Shown: positions 47,191 through 59,014 of the stretch, piece after piece
How positions within the stretch are numbered: the stretch's first letter is position 1
Layout of the letters: each line of letters begins with the position of its first letter
Assembly: GCF_035083965.1 (NCBI RefSeq)
Contig: NC_089736.1
Span: 4,033,501-4,097,500, forward strand
From: Branchiostoma lanceolatum
Taxonomy: Eukaryota; Chordata; Leptocardii; Amphioxiformes; Branchiostomatidae
Direction of reading: 5' to 3'
Length of the DNA: 64,000 nucleotides
Program-made: the position numbers and the translations under genes
Notes under the pieces: generated by a model
Databases searched by the model: none
What the model was told of the DNA's origin: nothing
The model's input: the letters and a program-made list of their open reading frames with translations, nothing else

Positions 47191-48045
47191 ATGTGGACCA
47201 GACTTCACACGACAGCGATGGTCGTACAGGAGCTATGTTTACTACTCTTGTCCGTCTTTGTGCTGGCCGAGACGGACGATTCCGACTGTCCATCCCCCTG
47301 CTCCTGTACTGACCAGTACGGAGAACTCGTCGTCAGCTGCGGAGGACGACAGCTCGAGAGAATCCCTGAAGACATCCCGCCATCAGTCATCTGGCTCGAT
47401 CTGAAGTACAACAACATCACCGACGTCACGTCTACGAGTTTTGAAGACATTACCCAAGTGAAAGGCATCAATCTGAGCCATAACAAAATTCATACGATAT
47501 CAGTTGATGCCTTTAAGCACCTGAAGCATCTGGATACGGTCGACCTGTCCCAAAACTTGCTGAAAACCATCTCATACGACTTGTTCAAAATCCCCATAGA
47601 CTCAGCTGTAAGAGATGCCAGACGTTTCTTTGTTACCTTAGCAATGAACCCCTGGCTGTGTGACTGTAGTTTGGAATGGCTGATAGAGTTATTCAGAAAT
47701 GACTCTCAACTGTTCAGTAGTAGGCTTGTAACGTGTGATGCTCCTGAGACGTTGCAAGGTGTAGATGTGAAAGAAGTGTCCCTTAGTAAGTTCTTATGTC
47801 CAATTGCAACAATCATGCCAACTGAAGAAAAGGATAACAGCACCTACCACTCTATGCCGGCGTCAGGGAGACATGTCTATCATCTTCCTGTGTATATGTT
47901 AGCACCGTTTTTTGCCATACTGGTTCTAACAGTGGCACTCGCATTGTTTGTGAGAAGATGTATGGAAGGAAAGTCCCCAAATAGGTATAGGAGAATACCT
48001 AATGATGTCTTGTTGACTGGACATGAGAAAGATGGGTCTGTCTGA
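47191..48045 (+). CDS. LRR2: small leucine-rich-repeat type I transmembrane protein
   Basis: A single coding exon, 284 residues from the first ATG after the splice acceptor; a later ATG (47218, residue 10) would give a better-placed signal peptide. LRRNT CPSPCSCTDQYGELVVSC (33-50), LRRs VIWLDLKYNNI, VKGINLSHNKI and LDTVDLSQNLL, LRRCT NPWLCDCSLEWL..C..LC (154-203), a short stem with an N-glycosylation site (NST), a membrane segment at about 233-254, and a 30-residue basic tail (RRIPNDVLLTGHEKDGSV). It is clearly paralogous to LRR1: the same VIWL.LKYNNIT block and the conserved S.RLVTC before the last cap. Ligand and function are unknown. Confidence 0.9.
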   Translation: MWTRLHTTAMVVQELCLLLLSVFVLAETDDSDCPSPCSCTDQYGELVVSCGGRQLERIPEDIPPSVIWLDLKYNNITDVTSTSFEDITQVKGINLSHNKIHTISVDAFKHLKHLDTVDLSQNLLKTISYDLFKIPIDSAVRDARRFFVTLAMNPWLCDCSLEWLIELFRNDSQLFSSRLVTCDAPETLQGVDVKEVSLSKFLCPIATIMPTEEKDNSTYHSMPASGRHVYHLPVYMLAPFFAILVLTVALALFVRRCMEGKSPNRYRRIPNDVLLTGHEKDGSV

Positions 48046-49156
48046 AGAGATTGATGTGTTTTTCGTCTTCAATGCAGTTATGATGTTGAAATGTTTTTTT
48101 AACTGCTGTGCAACATTTAAATGCTGGCAGCTGGAACCTTGACGCTATTTGTGTGCTATTTAATGCAGCGTTCTGTGTTATGCATTGGTAATCCTGACAA
48201 TGTAACTAATTAATAGTATTTAATGATGGGGTGATCTACTTATAGATCACGTATTTACAATGCTGTTTGGTGGTCATTAAAAGGTTGTACTTTGCACTTT
48301 TGTGTGCTTTTTGTATTATGAAAAGTCAAGTCATTTTGAATCAAGTTAAGCCAAGTCTACTGACAGTAAAATAAGGTTTTAATATTTTCAGAAAAATAGC
48401 ATGTATTGAAGGAAACACAAAACCCAAACATATTCTTCTTTCATACGGCCAGTAAAGTCATTAAAATGGTGATTTGATTGAAAGTTACACAAGCAAGGCC
48501 TGCATTGACGTAACGTTAAGGTAAGGAACACGATAGGCGGTCCTCGATTAAGTTTTCTTCGAAGAAAATGAAGCTCAAACACGTACACATGATGAACAAT
48601 GACATGTGTTGATATTGGAAACAACTTTAGACGATCATGGTACCTAGTGTGCAATTCACAGTAAAGAACGTATTAACATGCTCACTTTCCCAGAAAAGGG
48701 TTTGAACATGCATGACGTTTTATTCTACCGTTTAGTCTACCTTTATATGGGGATTTGTCATTAAACGTGATTTTTATGATAAAATATGAAAGGTGAAGTT
48801 CTGGTTATCTTTTGTTCATAAGTGAAATTTTGTCCTAGCTTTCCGCGGTTTCATTGAGGATGAAAAAACAGAAACATACGCCTTTATTCAAGCTTAAATA
48901 GTACCCAGCACATTGTGTTGCAGTGTTTTTGTCTTGGTCCCAGGCAAGGACAATATTTATGCAAAGGGGGCGTGTACATTGCAGTGTTGTGGGCTTCATT
49001 TCAACGCTGTCAAAACACCGCCTAAGGCAAGTGTTGGAGTGAGCGCATAGTTTGTAGACGAGATCTAACCCCGAGGTCTCAGAACGCCAATAACGCAGGC
49101 GGTGCAACGATTTCGTCAGGACAACAGATCACAATCTGTCTTATTAGCCAGTTAGC
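48046..49156. other. LRR2 3' region and TNF2 promoter
   Basis: AT-rich 3' untranslated-type sequence passes into a slightly GC-richer region before the TNF2 start (from about 48950). No exon, RNA gene or clear repeat was seen. Confidence 0.4.
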
Positions 49157-52100
49157 ATGAACGTTTGCAAAAACGACGGAAACATGGGGTTTGGTGACAA
49201 GCAGAGGGACAGCCTGAAGTTCGTTTGGGTTGTTCTGGTGGCTTTCCTCGTCACTAACGGCGTTGTTTACGTCCACCTGCTCGTCAATAATGGGGACCTG
49301 TCGGCCAGACTTAGGGCCGTGGAGGGGGAGTTACAGCCATACCGTCTGTCGGTAGACCATGATCGTCTCAAAAGTCAAATGCCTGAGGATGGAAGAGCTT
49401 TGGAGAGAAACAGCGATCTTATCGACAACAAGGTATTTTCCAATTTTATCTGAGGTTACCACAAGTATTTACAAACAAGGATTAGAATATACCAATGTTA
49501 GATAACAAATTAGAATAACCCTGTGTGAATTGTAGAGCTACTTTTATGATATAAAACGTACTAATAACTATCATTTTGCATCCTAATCATAGCCGATCAT
49601 GGTACAGAAACGATCCTACCGAACCGAGCCGAGGGATGAAAAGGCGGTCATCAGCGCCCCAGGTAACATTATCACTTTCTACCCGATTGGTTTGAATAAT
49701 TTGTATCTCGCTATACGTGTACATGATTTCTTTTATAGAATATTTCTTGTCATGTTTAATTATTCATATCAGATCTATACAACAAATGCAATCTGTTATC
49801 TCTTGATTGTTTCGATATCCTGCTTGTCAATGATACATTGTAACGAAGTCTTGGTTCACTTTCAGTTCTGACGATACACGCCAGGCTTGTTGACGGTAAG
49901 ACTAGCAATGAAGGCCGGCTGGAGGTTCGGAGTGCATCTGGCGGAGAATGGGGAACCATCTGTAACGACAGGTGGGACATGAAGGACGCTGACGTCGTCT
50001 GCAGACAGCTGGGGTACAGAGGAGCAGTGCCCGACACGGAGGGCAGCTTCTTCGGAAAAGGCCTGGGCAAGATCTGGCTAGATGAGGTCATCTGTGCGGG
50101 GACCGAGTCCAACCTGGCGGAGTGTAAACTTCCTCTGGGGTGGGGAATCCACAACTGTGGGCATGACGAGGATGTGGGAGTTGTTTGCGCAGGTGGAGTA
50201 AAAAAGATATTCTTTGTTTTTCTTCTTCGGTTTGGTCCCACACTGGAGCTTTGCTCATAGACAACAGTCCTCCATCTACTTCTTACATGGGCCGATGCCT
50301 CTGTCTCTCTGGAGTAAACAATACCATGATATAGTATGATTTTGGTTGCAAGGTTTGGTCTATCAGAGATGTTATATCTTTCAATCACAATTTATTTGGC
50401 GAAATGAAGAAAATAAAAGCATGTACACAGTCCTGTTACTTAGAAGTTGTATGTCTTGCAGAAGATTACATATGAATTATAATGTACAATATTGGAACAA
50501 ATTTTCATGACGAAAAGATTGTCTATTTTGCTTTCACACACATCTTTAATGTGTCTTTATGGTTCTATGGGCAGGAGTTAATGAATGTGCCGCCCACCAC
50601 TGTGAGAACCACGCGACCTGTTTCGGGAGCAACCAGGAGGAGGGGTACAAATGCCTCTGCGCTCCAGGGTTTCATGGAAAACACTGCGAACAAAGTAAGG
50701 GGGAGAACCTAATATAATACTAGTATTCACTTCTGTCATGTTTACGTTATTTACGGTGTATGGGATTAAGTAATATTTGAAGTTGAAAAGATGGCATGAA
50801 TATGTGTTTATATCATTTCACCATAGATCTGACTTTAATCTGACATAAATCTGAAAATATGTCAACGGCGTAAAATGATAATCATATTTGTTTTTTAATT
50901 CAATATTGTGCAGGCTCTCATAGACGTCATCAGACTACTTCGGGGCAGGTAAAACCATTTTATGAACGTTTCAACTTGTCCGTTTGTCTACAAACTTTGT
51001 ATGTTTACAGTGCAAGCTAGCGCAGTGTCTGTCGTCTACATTTTATGCGTTAACTTTATAACTTCATTAACCGACAGCAATACACTCTACCTTCCAGGCC
51101 TCTTTGCTGTCAGTCCATATTCCAGCCAGAACAGGTAAGTAATATTATATTACTCATTACTGTTTCATGTATCATTCCTGCTTGATATTGGTAAATCGGT
51201 GTCGGATATAGAAGATTAACAACTTTTTTTTTCTATTTCACTTATTCGAACAGACGAAAGAACAACATCAGCCATGATTCCTGTCAAAGGTAAGTTTCAT
51301 TATGCTGATATATCTGATATTGAATTTTGGAATTTTAGCAATGCAAGCACGTTACACTTGGTTATTTTAATGCTCCTTCAGATCATTCGTTTATTATTAA
51401 CCCAATACATCAATTTTTGTCAAGAACAAGGCAATTCAGTCTTATTTCTTTTTCCAGAGGGCATCTTCACCCAGTGGGACTATCATCAGGAGCCAGGGTT
51501 TGTGTTTGAGGGCGGACATCTCGGGATCCTGGAACCAGGAAAATACTTCGTCTATAGCCAGGTAATAGCCTTAGATATAGTATAAAGCTCTTATATTTGA
51601 AATTGAGCATTTGTTATGTGAACAAATCAATCGATTGCTTGCTTGCTATGCGCACATTATATTTTTTAAACTAAATGATATACCCGATGAGCATCCGTAC
51701 AAAATAGAATTCAAAGCCAATGTGTAAGTTGTTGCTAAAGGGGGGGGGGCACGGTGCACTGGTAGAAACCAAGGGAGTAGAAGTTTTGTAAGCATGCTTT
51801 AAAATTTTAATCACTGAAATCTTACATTCTTTTTGACCTACCAAAGATGATCTAAGCTTTCATACCATCTATAGCTCTATTTCTATACCACGTTCATGCC
51901 TGTATTCATATCAAACAGGTCGAGTTTGCCGGAGACGAAGCAGATGCAGGGAGTAAATACTCCATCAGAGTAGGAGAGACGCCGTTCCTGAGCTGCACGT
52001 TACCGGTGGAAGGTATCCCTCCGCAATACACGTGCTACACCGGCGGGGTGTTAGATCTGAAGTACGGGGACAAAGTCTACATCTACGTGGAGACGAAGGA

Positions 52101-52170
52101 AACGTGCAACATCGGCACGGAGGCGGACAGAACGTACTTTGGGGCCATCAAACTTTCTGCTAAATTGTAA
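49157..52170 (+). CDS. TNF2: type II membrane TNF-superfamily ligand with SRCR and one EGF domain
   Basis: Nine exons join in frame to 418 residues: 49157-49432, 49593-49662, 49866-50192, 50575-50694, 50914-50948, 51098-51134, 51254-51289, 51458-51561, 51919-52170. Membrane anchor about 22-43 (ends VYVHL); a basic junction QKRSYR (RxxR) in exon 2 could be a protease site; a full SRCR domain 116-224 in one exon (GRLEVR..GEWGTICNDRWD..VVCRQLGY..LDEVICAG..L.EC..NCGHDEDVGVVCAG); one EGF 225-264; stalk exons ending ASLLSVHIPART, shared almost exactly with TNF3; TNF domain 301-418 with GKYFVYSQ, SCTLPVEG..TCYTGGVLDL and RTYFGAIKL. The EDA-like cysteine pair is kept. An AATAAA lies at 52844-52849. 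Confidence 0.93.
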
Positions 52171-53301
52171 ATGGCAGCTAATGACCTCTATTTCTAAGCG
52201 CCATATGCAACTAGCCCCATATGCATTAAAACAGAAACACTCTTTGTACATGCATTTTTATATAACAAGAAGATTAAGGATCAAGAGAGTTTTAATCTTG
52301 ACTAATTATCAAGGTTAGACTGGTTTGACTTCATCGCATTGTGAATGATCGACCAAGTCGTGAACTTTATCCGAACATGTGTGCAAGTCATGCTATCAAC
52401 ACTGCCAAGTCTGTTAAGTACATATCGAATAGTAACTATCTAAGTTCAAGTTTATGCACATGTGAGTGGTTAAACATTTTATTTGAGTATAATTGCCGAC
52501 GTGTTTTGTTGAACAGTGTCAGTTGTATATAGCTAGGGTGGTTGCGTATCTCTTTTCCACATTGTAAGATATCACATCCTACAGGTATGGTCCACTAGAT
52601 ATAGCCACAATGGTATCGAAAGTTTTACGTTGTGACTATAATCATTGTACGTGGTTGCTAACTGGGGATCTGACCATGCCTAGGATAAATTTTTGTTAAA
52701 TCTATTTACAGGTGTGTGAAAATCAAATAAGCTATTACATGAATATTAAATTGTGATAGTTGAAATTAAAATATATCGACTAAAGAAAATGATGACTTAA
52801 CTATACCTTTGTCCACGCTTGTAAATATTTTGAAGGTTTAACAAATAAAAGACCGTTCTTCCTCATCAGTCTTTTTTATATTGCTATAAACTTGACTGTC
52901 TAGTTTGCCACCTATGAAGGTGCAATGCTTCATCCTCCCTTAGAAGACTTCAGAAAGAAACATGACCTTCTTTGCGATGATATTCACGGGCGCTCATACG
53001 CCAAGTACTGAAATGAGATAGCCCTGACATACTTCTCTCTGTCAACTCGCGGGGACGCATGCTTTGTGTACATAACAGTTACTCACCTGTCAGTTCAAAA
53101 AGGAGGCGTTTCAAGCGGCAGTAGTGGACAATGTTGTGGTGAAGCCCTTAAACAAATGAAGTGAACCTGAGAAGTTGCCCAGGGCAAATGAGCGGTGATC
53201 CATACTTGACCTTACGTTCTCGGTATTGCAGCTCGGTGCAGGGACCTTTTGCGTCAGTTCTAAAGGCAGTTTTGAGCTGATTCTACAAAGCGGTAGACGG
53301 T
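52171..53301. other. TNF2 3' region and TNF3 promoter
   Basis: 3' untranslated-type sequence runs up to the AATAAA at 52844. From about 53180 a leader segment (GGCAAATGAGCGGTGATCC, then CTTACGTTCTCGGTATTGC) resembles 63706-63765 upstream of TNF4, showing that the two genes share promoter-proximal or 5' leader ancestry. Confidence 0.5.
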
Positions 53302-56300
53302 ATGGATAAACACAGCGACGACGCGATTTACAGAAGCGAAACGCGACAAGGTGACATACGACGTCTACAGTTAGTTCTGGCCGGCACAGTTTGCCTGTTA
53401 ACATGTTTTATCGTGGTAAACATTCTTGTTTACGTTCATTTGACCGCCGCCATTGCAGACCTGTCGCACAGAGTCGGTGTGGAGAAGAATGAAGATACCT
53501 CCATTGATCCTAATTGGATAACCGTTAACGCTCCGGACGTCGAGACTACTAAGGGGCTAGACAGCAGACAAGACAACACTAGAAATCAGGTTGGACTTTT
53601 AGTAAATGACAGGCTGTCTCACTAGCATTGACAAAAGCTCCTTGTTAGGCATTGCAACACAGCTAAGGCCTTTGAGATAAGCTATCGTATCTATGAATTT
53701 GATACCTTTGGAAAATGTACTTTTGACGTTGAAGAGAAAGGTTAGTGTAAATCTCCCAGGTGTATGTAGAAGTCAATGTACGTAAACATTGTAGTTGCAT
53801 TGTATTTTTAGCTGTCGAACATGTCAAGTAAAGTCGTAATTTGTCTATTTATCTAACACTTTCTTTGGTCGGTTCCAGTCACTGACTCATTTCCCAGGAC
53901 TCTCTCGGCAAAATGGACAAGTGAGAAAGAGAAATGGTAACTTTTAAAAACTTTTCCTCAAACACAGATATCAAATTTAGTTGCATCTCAATTCTACATT
54001 CATTACATAGACATAGACTTCGGAATAGATTGACCCATCATGTCAGCATTAACTGTACTCATTTTTTTAAAATCTTAAGCACGCTCGACATGTGGACTAT
54101 ACGAGTACCAGTGTCATAATGGCCGCTGCATTCCCTCAAGCTGGCAGTGCAATGATGATTATGACTGCAGCGACGGCTCTGACGAACCTCCTTTGAATAC
54201 AAGATGCGGTAAGTACTTTTTAACGACAAAAACATTATAATAACTGTTAAGTTGTGAAAGATTGCAATACATTTATCAATGTGACTTCAGAAAGCAAATG
54301 TTTGTAGCTAGAACATTCTTCTGCCGAGACAAGCATGTTAACAAAGATACTTAAATACTGAATTTACACAGGCTCGTTGGTTTGGAACATACATACTTTC
54401 AACACGATTGTTAAACTGTGTGTTTGTTTTTGCCTTTCAAGCATACCCACCCTACGAGTGTGAAAATGGGTACAACATTCCCTCAGTTTTTCAGTGCGAT
54501 GGTGATTTCGACTGTACCGACGGTTCTGACGAATATCCTTGGAATGAAAAGTGCAGTAAGTACTTCTTAACGAGCAATACCTTCTAAAAAATCGAATATA
54601 GTAGTACAAATTGTTCTGATGAGTGATTGCAATGAATCTTTCTATATAGTATAGCATAGTAGTTCTTGTCAAGACACCAACGTTAGTGAAGATGCTCGAA
54701 TGGTGAACTTCCAAAGGTTAATAGAAGTGTATAAAATGTAAAGATATATGTTGATAGTAATATATAGAGTTCATTAGGACTTAAATGACATAAACTGTGT
54801 CTCTGCCATACTTTATCTGACCCTTACCTCTTCCTTCCTGACCTCAATGAAAAGCGGTTTGCATGTCGATTTGAGTTTCTCAGGAAGACACAAAGATTCA
54901 AACAAACAAACAAACAAACAAACAAACAAACAAACGCATGCGCATAATTTTGGTTATTAATGGTTATTAATTAAACTGCATTTTTGTCTGCCTTTTGTGA
55001 ATGTGTAAAGGTTAATCTGCATGAATACACATTCCCATAATTTCCACATGCTGATAAAGTTTCCTGTTTGATTCATTGATGTCTAATGCATCATTATGCA
55101 GATTGTCTACTTTAATTCTAGCCTATGGAAGTGAAAATGCATTTGACAGATTTTCACCACGTCTTTGGCCATTGAAGGTTCTTTTCATGTATTTCGTGCA
55201 GAAAAAGACCACTGTGAAACACACCGGTGCCAGAACAACGCCACCTGTCTCGCCAAAGAACATGGCTACACCTGTATTTGCCCCGAAGGCTTGCATGGAG
55301 TATTTTGCCAAAACAGTGAGTCAATGTTTTAAGTATACCTTTTGTGTACTCGGTTGTTACAGCAAAAGAACAGAGATTACGTTTTAAACAGTAAAAAAGT
55401 GCTCGGATGATATGTTTTGCCATCGTCATTTTGATATCATAATTGTCTGACACATTTATCTGGACCAGCTAAACAACCATCTTTCCTTTTCAAAATAGCT
55501 GAACGTGGACGACGCCGAGGAAGGGGGGGTAAAAGCAGGGGACGCCATGAAATAAATTCTCCCATCATTTGAGCACTATTAGCCGTATTTTTTCTGATTT
55601 CAATCACGCTCAACATGTAGTCAGGACACCTTCAGCATAGACGTTTATGAATATAAGGTCACTTGTTTTCCAAGACAGACATTTAATGAACATTTGTAGA
55701 TACTGAATTTCAACGGGTCGTTAAAATCTACATAATTTGACCATGATTTTAAAACTTTTTTTTTAAGAACGTTTGACATGTAGTAAGTACGAGTACCAGT
55801 GCCAGAATGGCCGCTGCATTCCCTCAATCTGGCAATGCGATTACGATGACGACTGCAGCGACGGCTCTGACGAACCTCCTTTGAATGCAAATTGCAGTAA
55901 GTACATTTTAATTACACGGACTTTTCAACAGCTATAGAGCAAGATGTTAGCTACGAAATGATTGCAATAAAGTCACCGGTGTGATATATTTGTTTCGGAA
56001 CAAATGTTTCAACATTCATCTGCCAATAAAAGCATTTTGATAAAGATACTTCATTTACACTGGTTTGTTATTCAGAACATACATAATTTCAACATCATTG
56101 TCAAACTGTGTTGTTATTTGCCTTTTAAGCACACCCGCCCTACAGGTGTAAAAATGGGTACAAGATTCCCTCAGTTTGGCTATGCGATGGCGATGTCGAC
56201 TGCACCGACGGTTCTGACGAATATCCTTGGAACGAAAAGTGCAGTAAGTACTATTTGAGATGATGGCACAGATTTTTGTTCTGATGAGCGATTGCAATAG

Positions 56301-59014
56301 ATGTTCCAATACGAATTTTTGCCAATATGGTATTTATCCGAAACCTTTGGTAACTAAGGCATATTGTCAGGGTAATAGTGTTATCTCAAATAGGGAACTT
56401 CAAAGAGGTTGTTCGTGACGTAACACATGTACATGAGTCCAACATTTTACTTTTACGCAGTCCCTAATGCAGATAAAGTCTAAACAAGTGAAAATGGATA
56501 TGACAGATGTTCTATGATTTTTGCTCAGCCCCCACCAGGACTTCCTGGGTGTATGGGGTAAGGGATAGTAAAATAAGGCAAAAAAGGGGAATAATTGGCC
56601 AGGAGAGTCAGTCCACGGTAAGGTTAACATCCCCCCACCCTGGAAATTAAACCCTCTGGTGGCCAAACTCGGAATGGGAGTAACTCCCATGGCAAATTAC
56701 TCTCCCTTTAACCTGAGGGTAGTCAGTCTGGTAGAGACTGATTTTTGTTGTTGTGTCTTCAGAATTAGAAGAGCACTGTGAAACACACCAGTGCCAGAAC
56801 AACGCCACCTGTCGCGCTACAGAAGATGGCTACACATGTATCTGTACTGATGGCTGGCTTGGAAAGTATTGCCAACAAAGTGAGTCAATGTTAACTCAGC
56901 CTTTTGCGCAATAGCTAGTGTAACTCAAAGCAGAGTGACACTTGAAATGCGTCAGAGATATAGCAAAGGGTGAAATTAGGGAAAAGATAGACAAATTTGC
57001 TCCTAATATACAATTCAATTTTGTTTGTTTCTCCTCTTCTGAAAGTCACATCTACCCGAGGTGTAGTAAGTGTTTTTTGATACCCAGAACTTTTTCACTT
57101 TTACAATGGGCCCTGATAGAGTTAAGGTCCAAGCAAGAGAAATGTTTTACGTCGATTCTTGCTGTTGAAACTTCATTGTATGGTTCTCTTTTAGAAATAG
57201 ATCAGTGTAAACCACACCAGTGCCAGAACAACGCCACCTGTCGCGCCACAGAAGATGGCTACACATGTGATTGCACCAACGGTTGGCGTGGAACTTTTTG
57301 CCAAAAAAGTGAGTAAATGCTATTTCAGCCTTTGTAACAATAAAAGTAGCATTGCAATTGAGGTGTGAGAAGAGTCAAACAGTATTCAGGTGAAGAGATA
57401 TCATATGTTTTTCTATCTTCATTTTGATATGATATTGTTTGACACATTTATCTGGACCAGATATTAACAGCTGTTTCTCCCTTGCAAAATGCCTGAACGT
57501 GTACTGCAAGGACAACGCCAACGAGGGGTGCGTCAGGGGAAAAACTATGGTCTGGTAAGGCCTCAAGTAAAACTGCACAGATGCTTCCTATCTGTATCTT
57601 TGACATCGTTCCGATTTTTAACGATTTTTCTTTTATGTAATTCGATAATTTAGACCAATCAAATAATACAACAGTTGGTTCTCTGTTATGTTGGCTCATG
57701 TACTGTTATTTGGTTTATAGTTGTCATTGCTGTCGGTGCACATTCAAGCCAGAACGGGTAAGCTGATAACAAACTCTGTTGTCTGCTGTCTTTCCTTATA
57801 CCACTCAGCTGAAGTCCACATTTCTGTTTCATCTTTGGAACTGACATCGTTTTCATTTTCTTATCCTAAAGATACGACGGAAACAGCTGGCTCAATACCA
57901 GTGACCGGTAGGTTAAACCACTCAAATCTCGCATGTAACTTGTTTTTTTATATCAAGGCGTGATCTCTATCTAGAATGTAAGAGTTCGAGTACGTAAGGA
58001 TAGAGACTAAAAGTTATTTTGGTCGGTAGGCAACTTTACCCAGTGGAGAGACATCACAGAGACCAGGTTTGGGCTTCAGTACGGACAGCTGATGATCAAA
58101 GAAACAGGGAAGTACTTCATTTACAGCCAGGTATGTATTGTTTTTGTCGCAATCTGGATGGGTCAAACATCGTGCCCTAATATGTGAAGTATATATACGT
58201 GTAGTTTGGTTCAGACTTTTAACCTTTAGGAGGTGTACGTCAGTGTTCTCAATCGAAGATAATCAGAAACCATTAACCAGAAAGGTACTATTATATATAT
58301 GACATACCAAATATCATTAACTAAATGAAAGCTTCATTTGCATAACTAATGACAGATTTTAGAATTATTTGTAGTAAGAGATAGTTGGCATCAATAAGGC
58401 AAATTATGATCATATTTGCTTGATACATGAGAAATGTCATCATAGTTTAGCGGCAAGTCATGGTAAGTCCATATTTGTGTCACATTGTGAACATCGCTAG
58501 ACATATTTAGGTATTTAGGAGTTAATGATCAATTGATTATTGACGGGATAAACAACGTTAAAACTGTAGTATAACTTAACACAATCTTAACAACCTGTTA
58601 ATTTCTGAGGACAATATTTTCTTGATATCATCTGGACCTCATTGTAAGCAATGAATTTCCTTGTCACTAGCTTTATCAAGTGTATGAACAAATAACTGGG
58701 GATGTTTTACATACTATTAGGTTTACTTCTCCGGTGAAAAGGATGATGCTGTGGCCAGGTATTCCATCAAAAAGGGAGGAGAAGTAAAACTGACCTGTGA
58801 GAGACCTCTGACCGGAGTGCCGCCCCCTCTAACCTGCTACACCGCCGGCGTGCTGGACTTACTGCGCGGAGATGTACTGGTCCTCTACGTGCCCAAACGC
58901 AGCTTGATCGACACAGCTGAAGACGCAACATTTTGGGGTGCTGTCAAGCTGTCCATTGATTTTCCAAAAGAGGAAAGGCCACGAAAGAAAAAATCGAAAA
59001 AAGGGAAAACATAG
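53302..59014 (+). CDS. TNF3: type II membrane TNF-superfamily ligand with four LDLa and three EGF domains
   Basis: Fifteen exons join in frame to 572 residues: 53302-53589, 53879-53936, 54080-54208, 54442-54555, 55202-55315, 55499-55528, 55768-55896, 56130-56243, 56763-56879, 57195-57308, 57511-57554, 57721-57757, 57872-57907, 58030-58130, 58721-59014. Membrane anchor about 23-46 (YVHL); dibasic RKR in exon 2; LDLa 116-158 and 159-196; EGF 197-234; a tiny Arg-rich exon 235-244; LDLa 245-287 and 288-325; EGF 326-364 and 365-402; basic stalk 403-417; [15 protein letters not shown] domain 442-572 with [26 protein letters not shown] and ATFWGAVKL. The tail is very basic ([11 protein letters not shown]). 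The stalk exon 57511-57554 was chosen because it alone fits both neighbouring phases; the small exon 55499-55528 is less certain, and skipping it keeps frame. Confidence 0.9.
54080..57560 (+). repeat. Internal tandem duplication within TNF3 (LDLa-LDLa-EGF-stalk module)
   Basis: Module 1 (54080 to about 55555) and module 2 (55768 to about 57560) match in exons and introns: both first LDLa exons are 129 nt and both second ones 114 nt, donors all begin GTAAGTA, and intron segments such as TTTATCTGGACCAG precede the stalk exons of both. Module 2 has gained one more EGF exon by a further tandem copy (56763-56879 and 57195-57308). Confidence 0.85.
54899..54936 (+). repeat. AAAC microsatellite
   Basis: About nine uninterrupted AAAC units in the TNF3 intron between the second LDLa exon and the first EGF exon. 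Confidence 0.9.

Noticed and set aside
50575-50712. Frame read as MNVPPTTVRTTRPVSGATRR
   Set aside because: It is the shifted reading of the TNF2 EGF exon. The proper frame has six EGF cysteines.
57461-57554. Larger TNF3 exon starting at CTGGACCAG|AT, reading [16 protein letters not shown]
   Set aside because: It ends in phase 2 while the next exon needs phase 0. The shorter exon 57511-57554 fits both neighbours and aligns with the module-1 relic.
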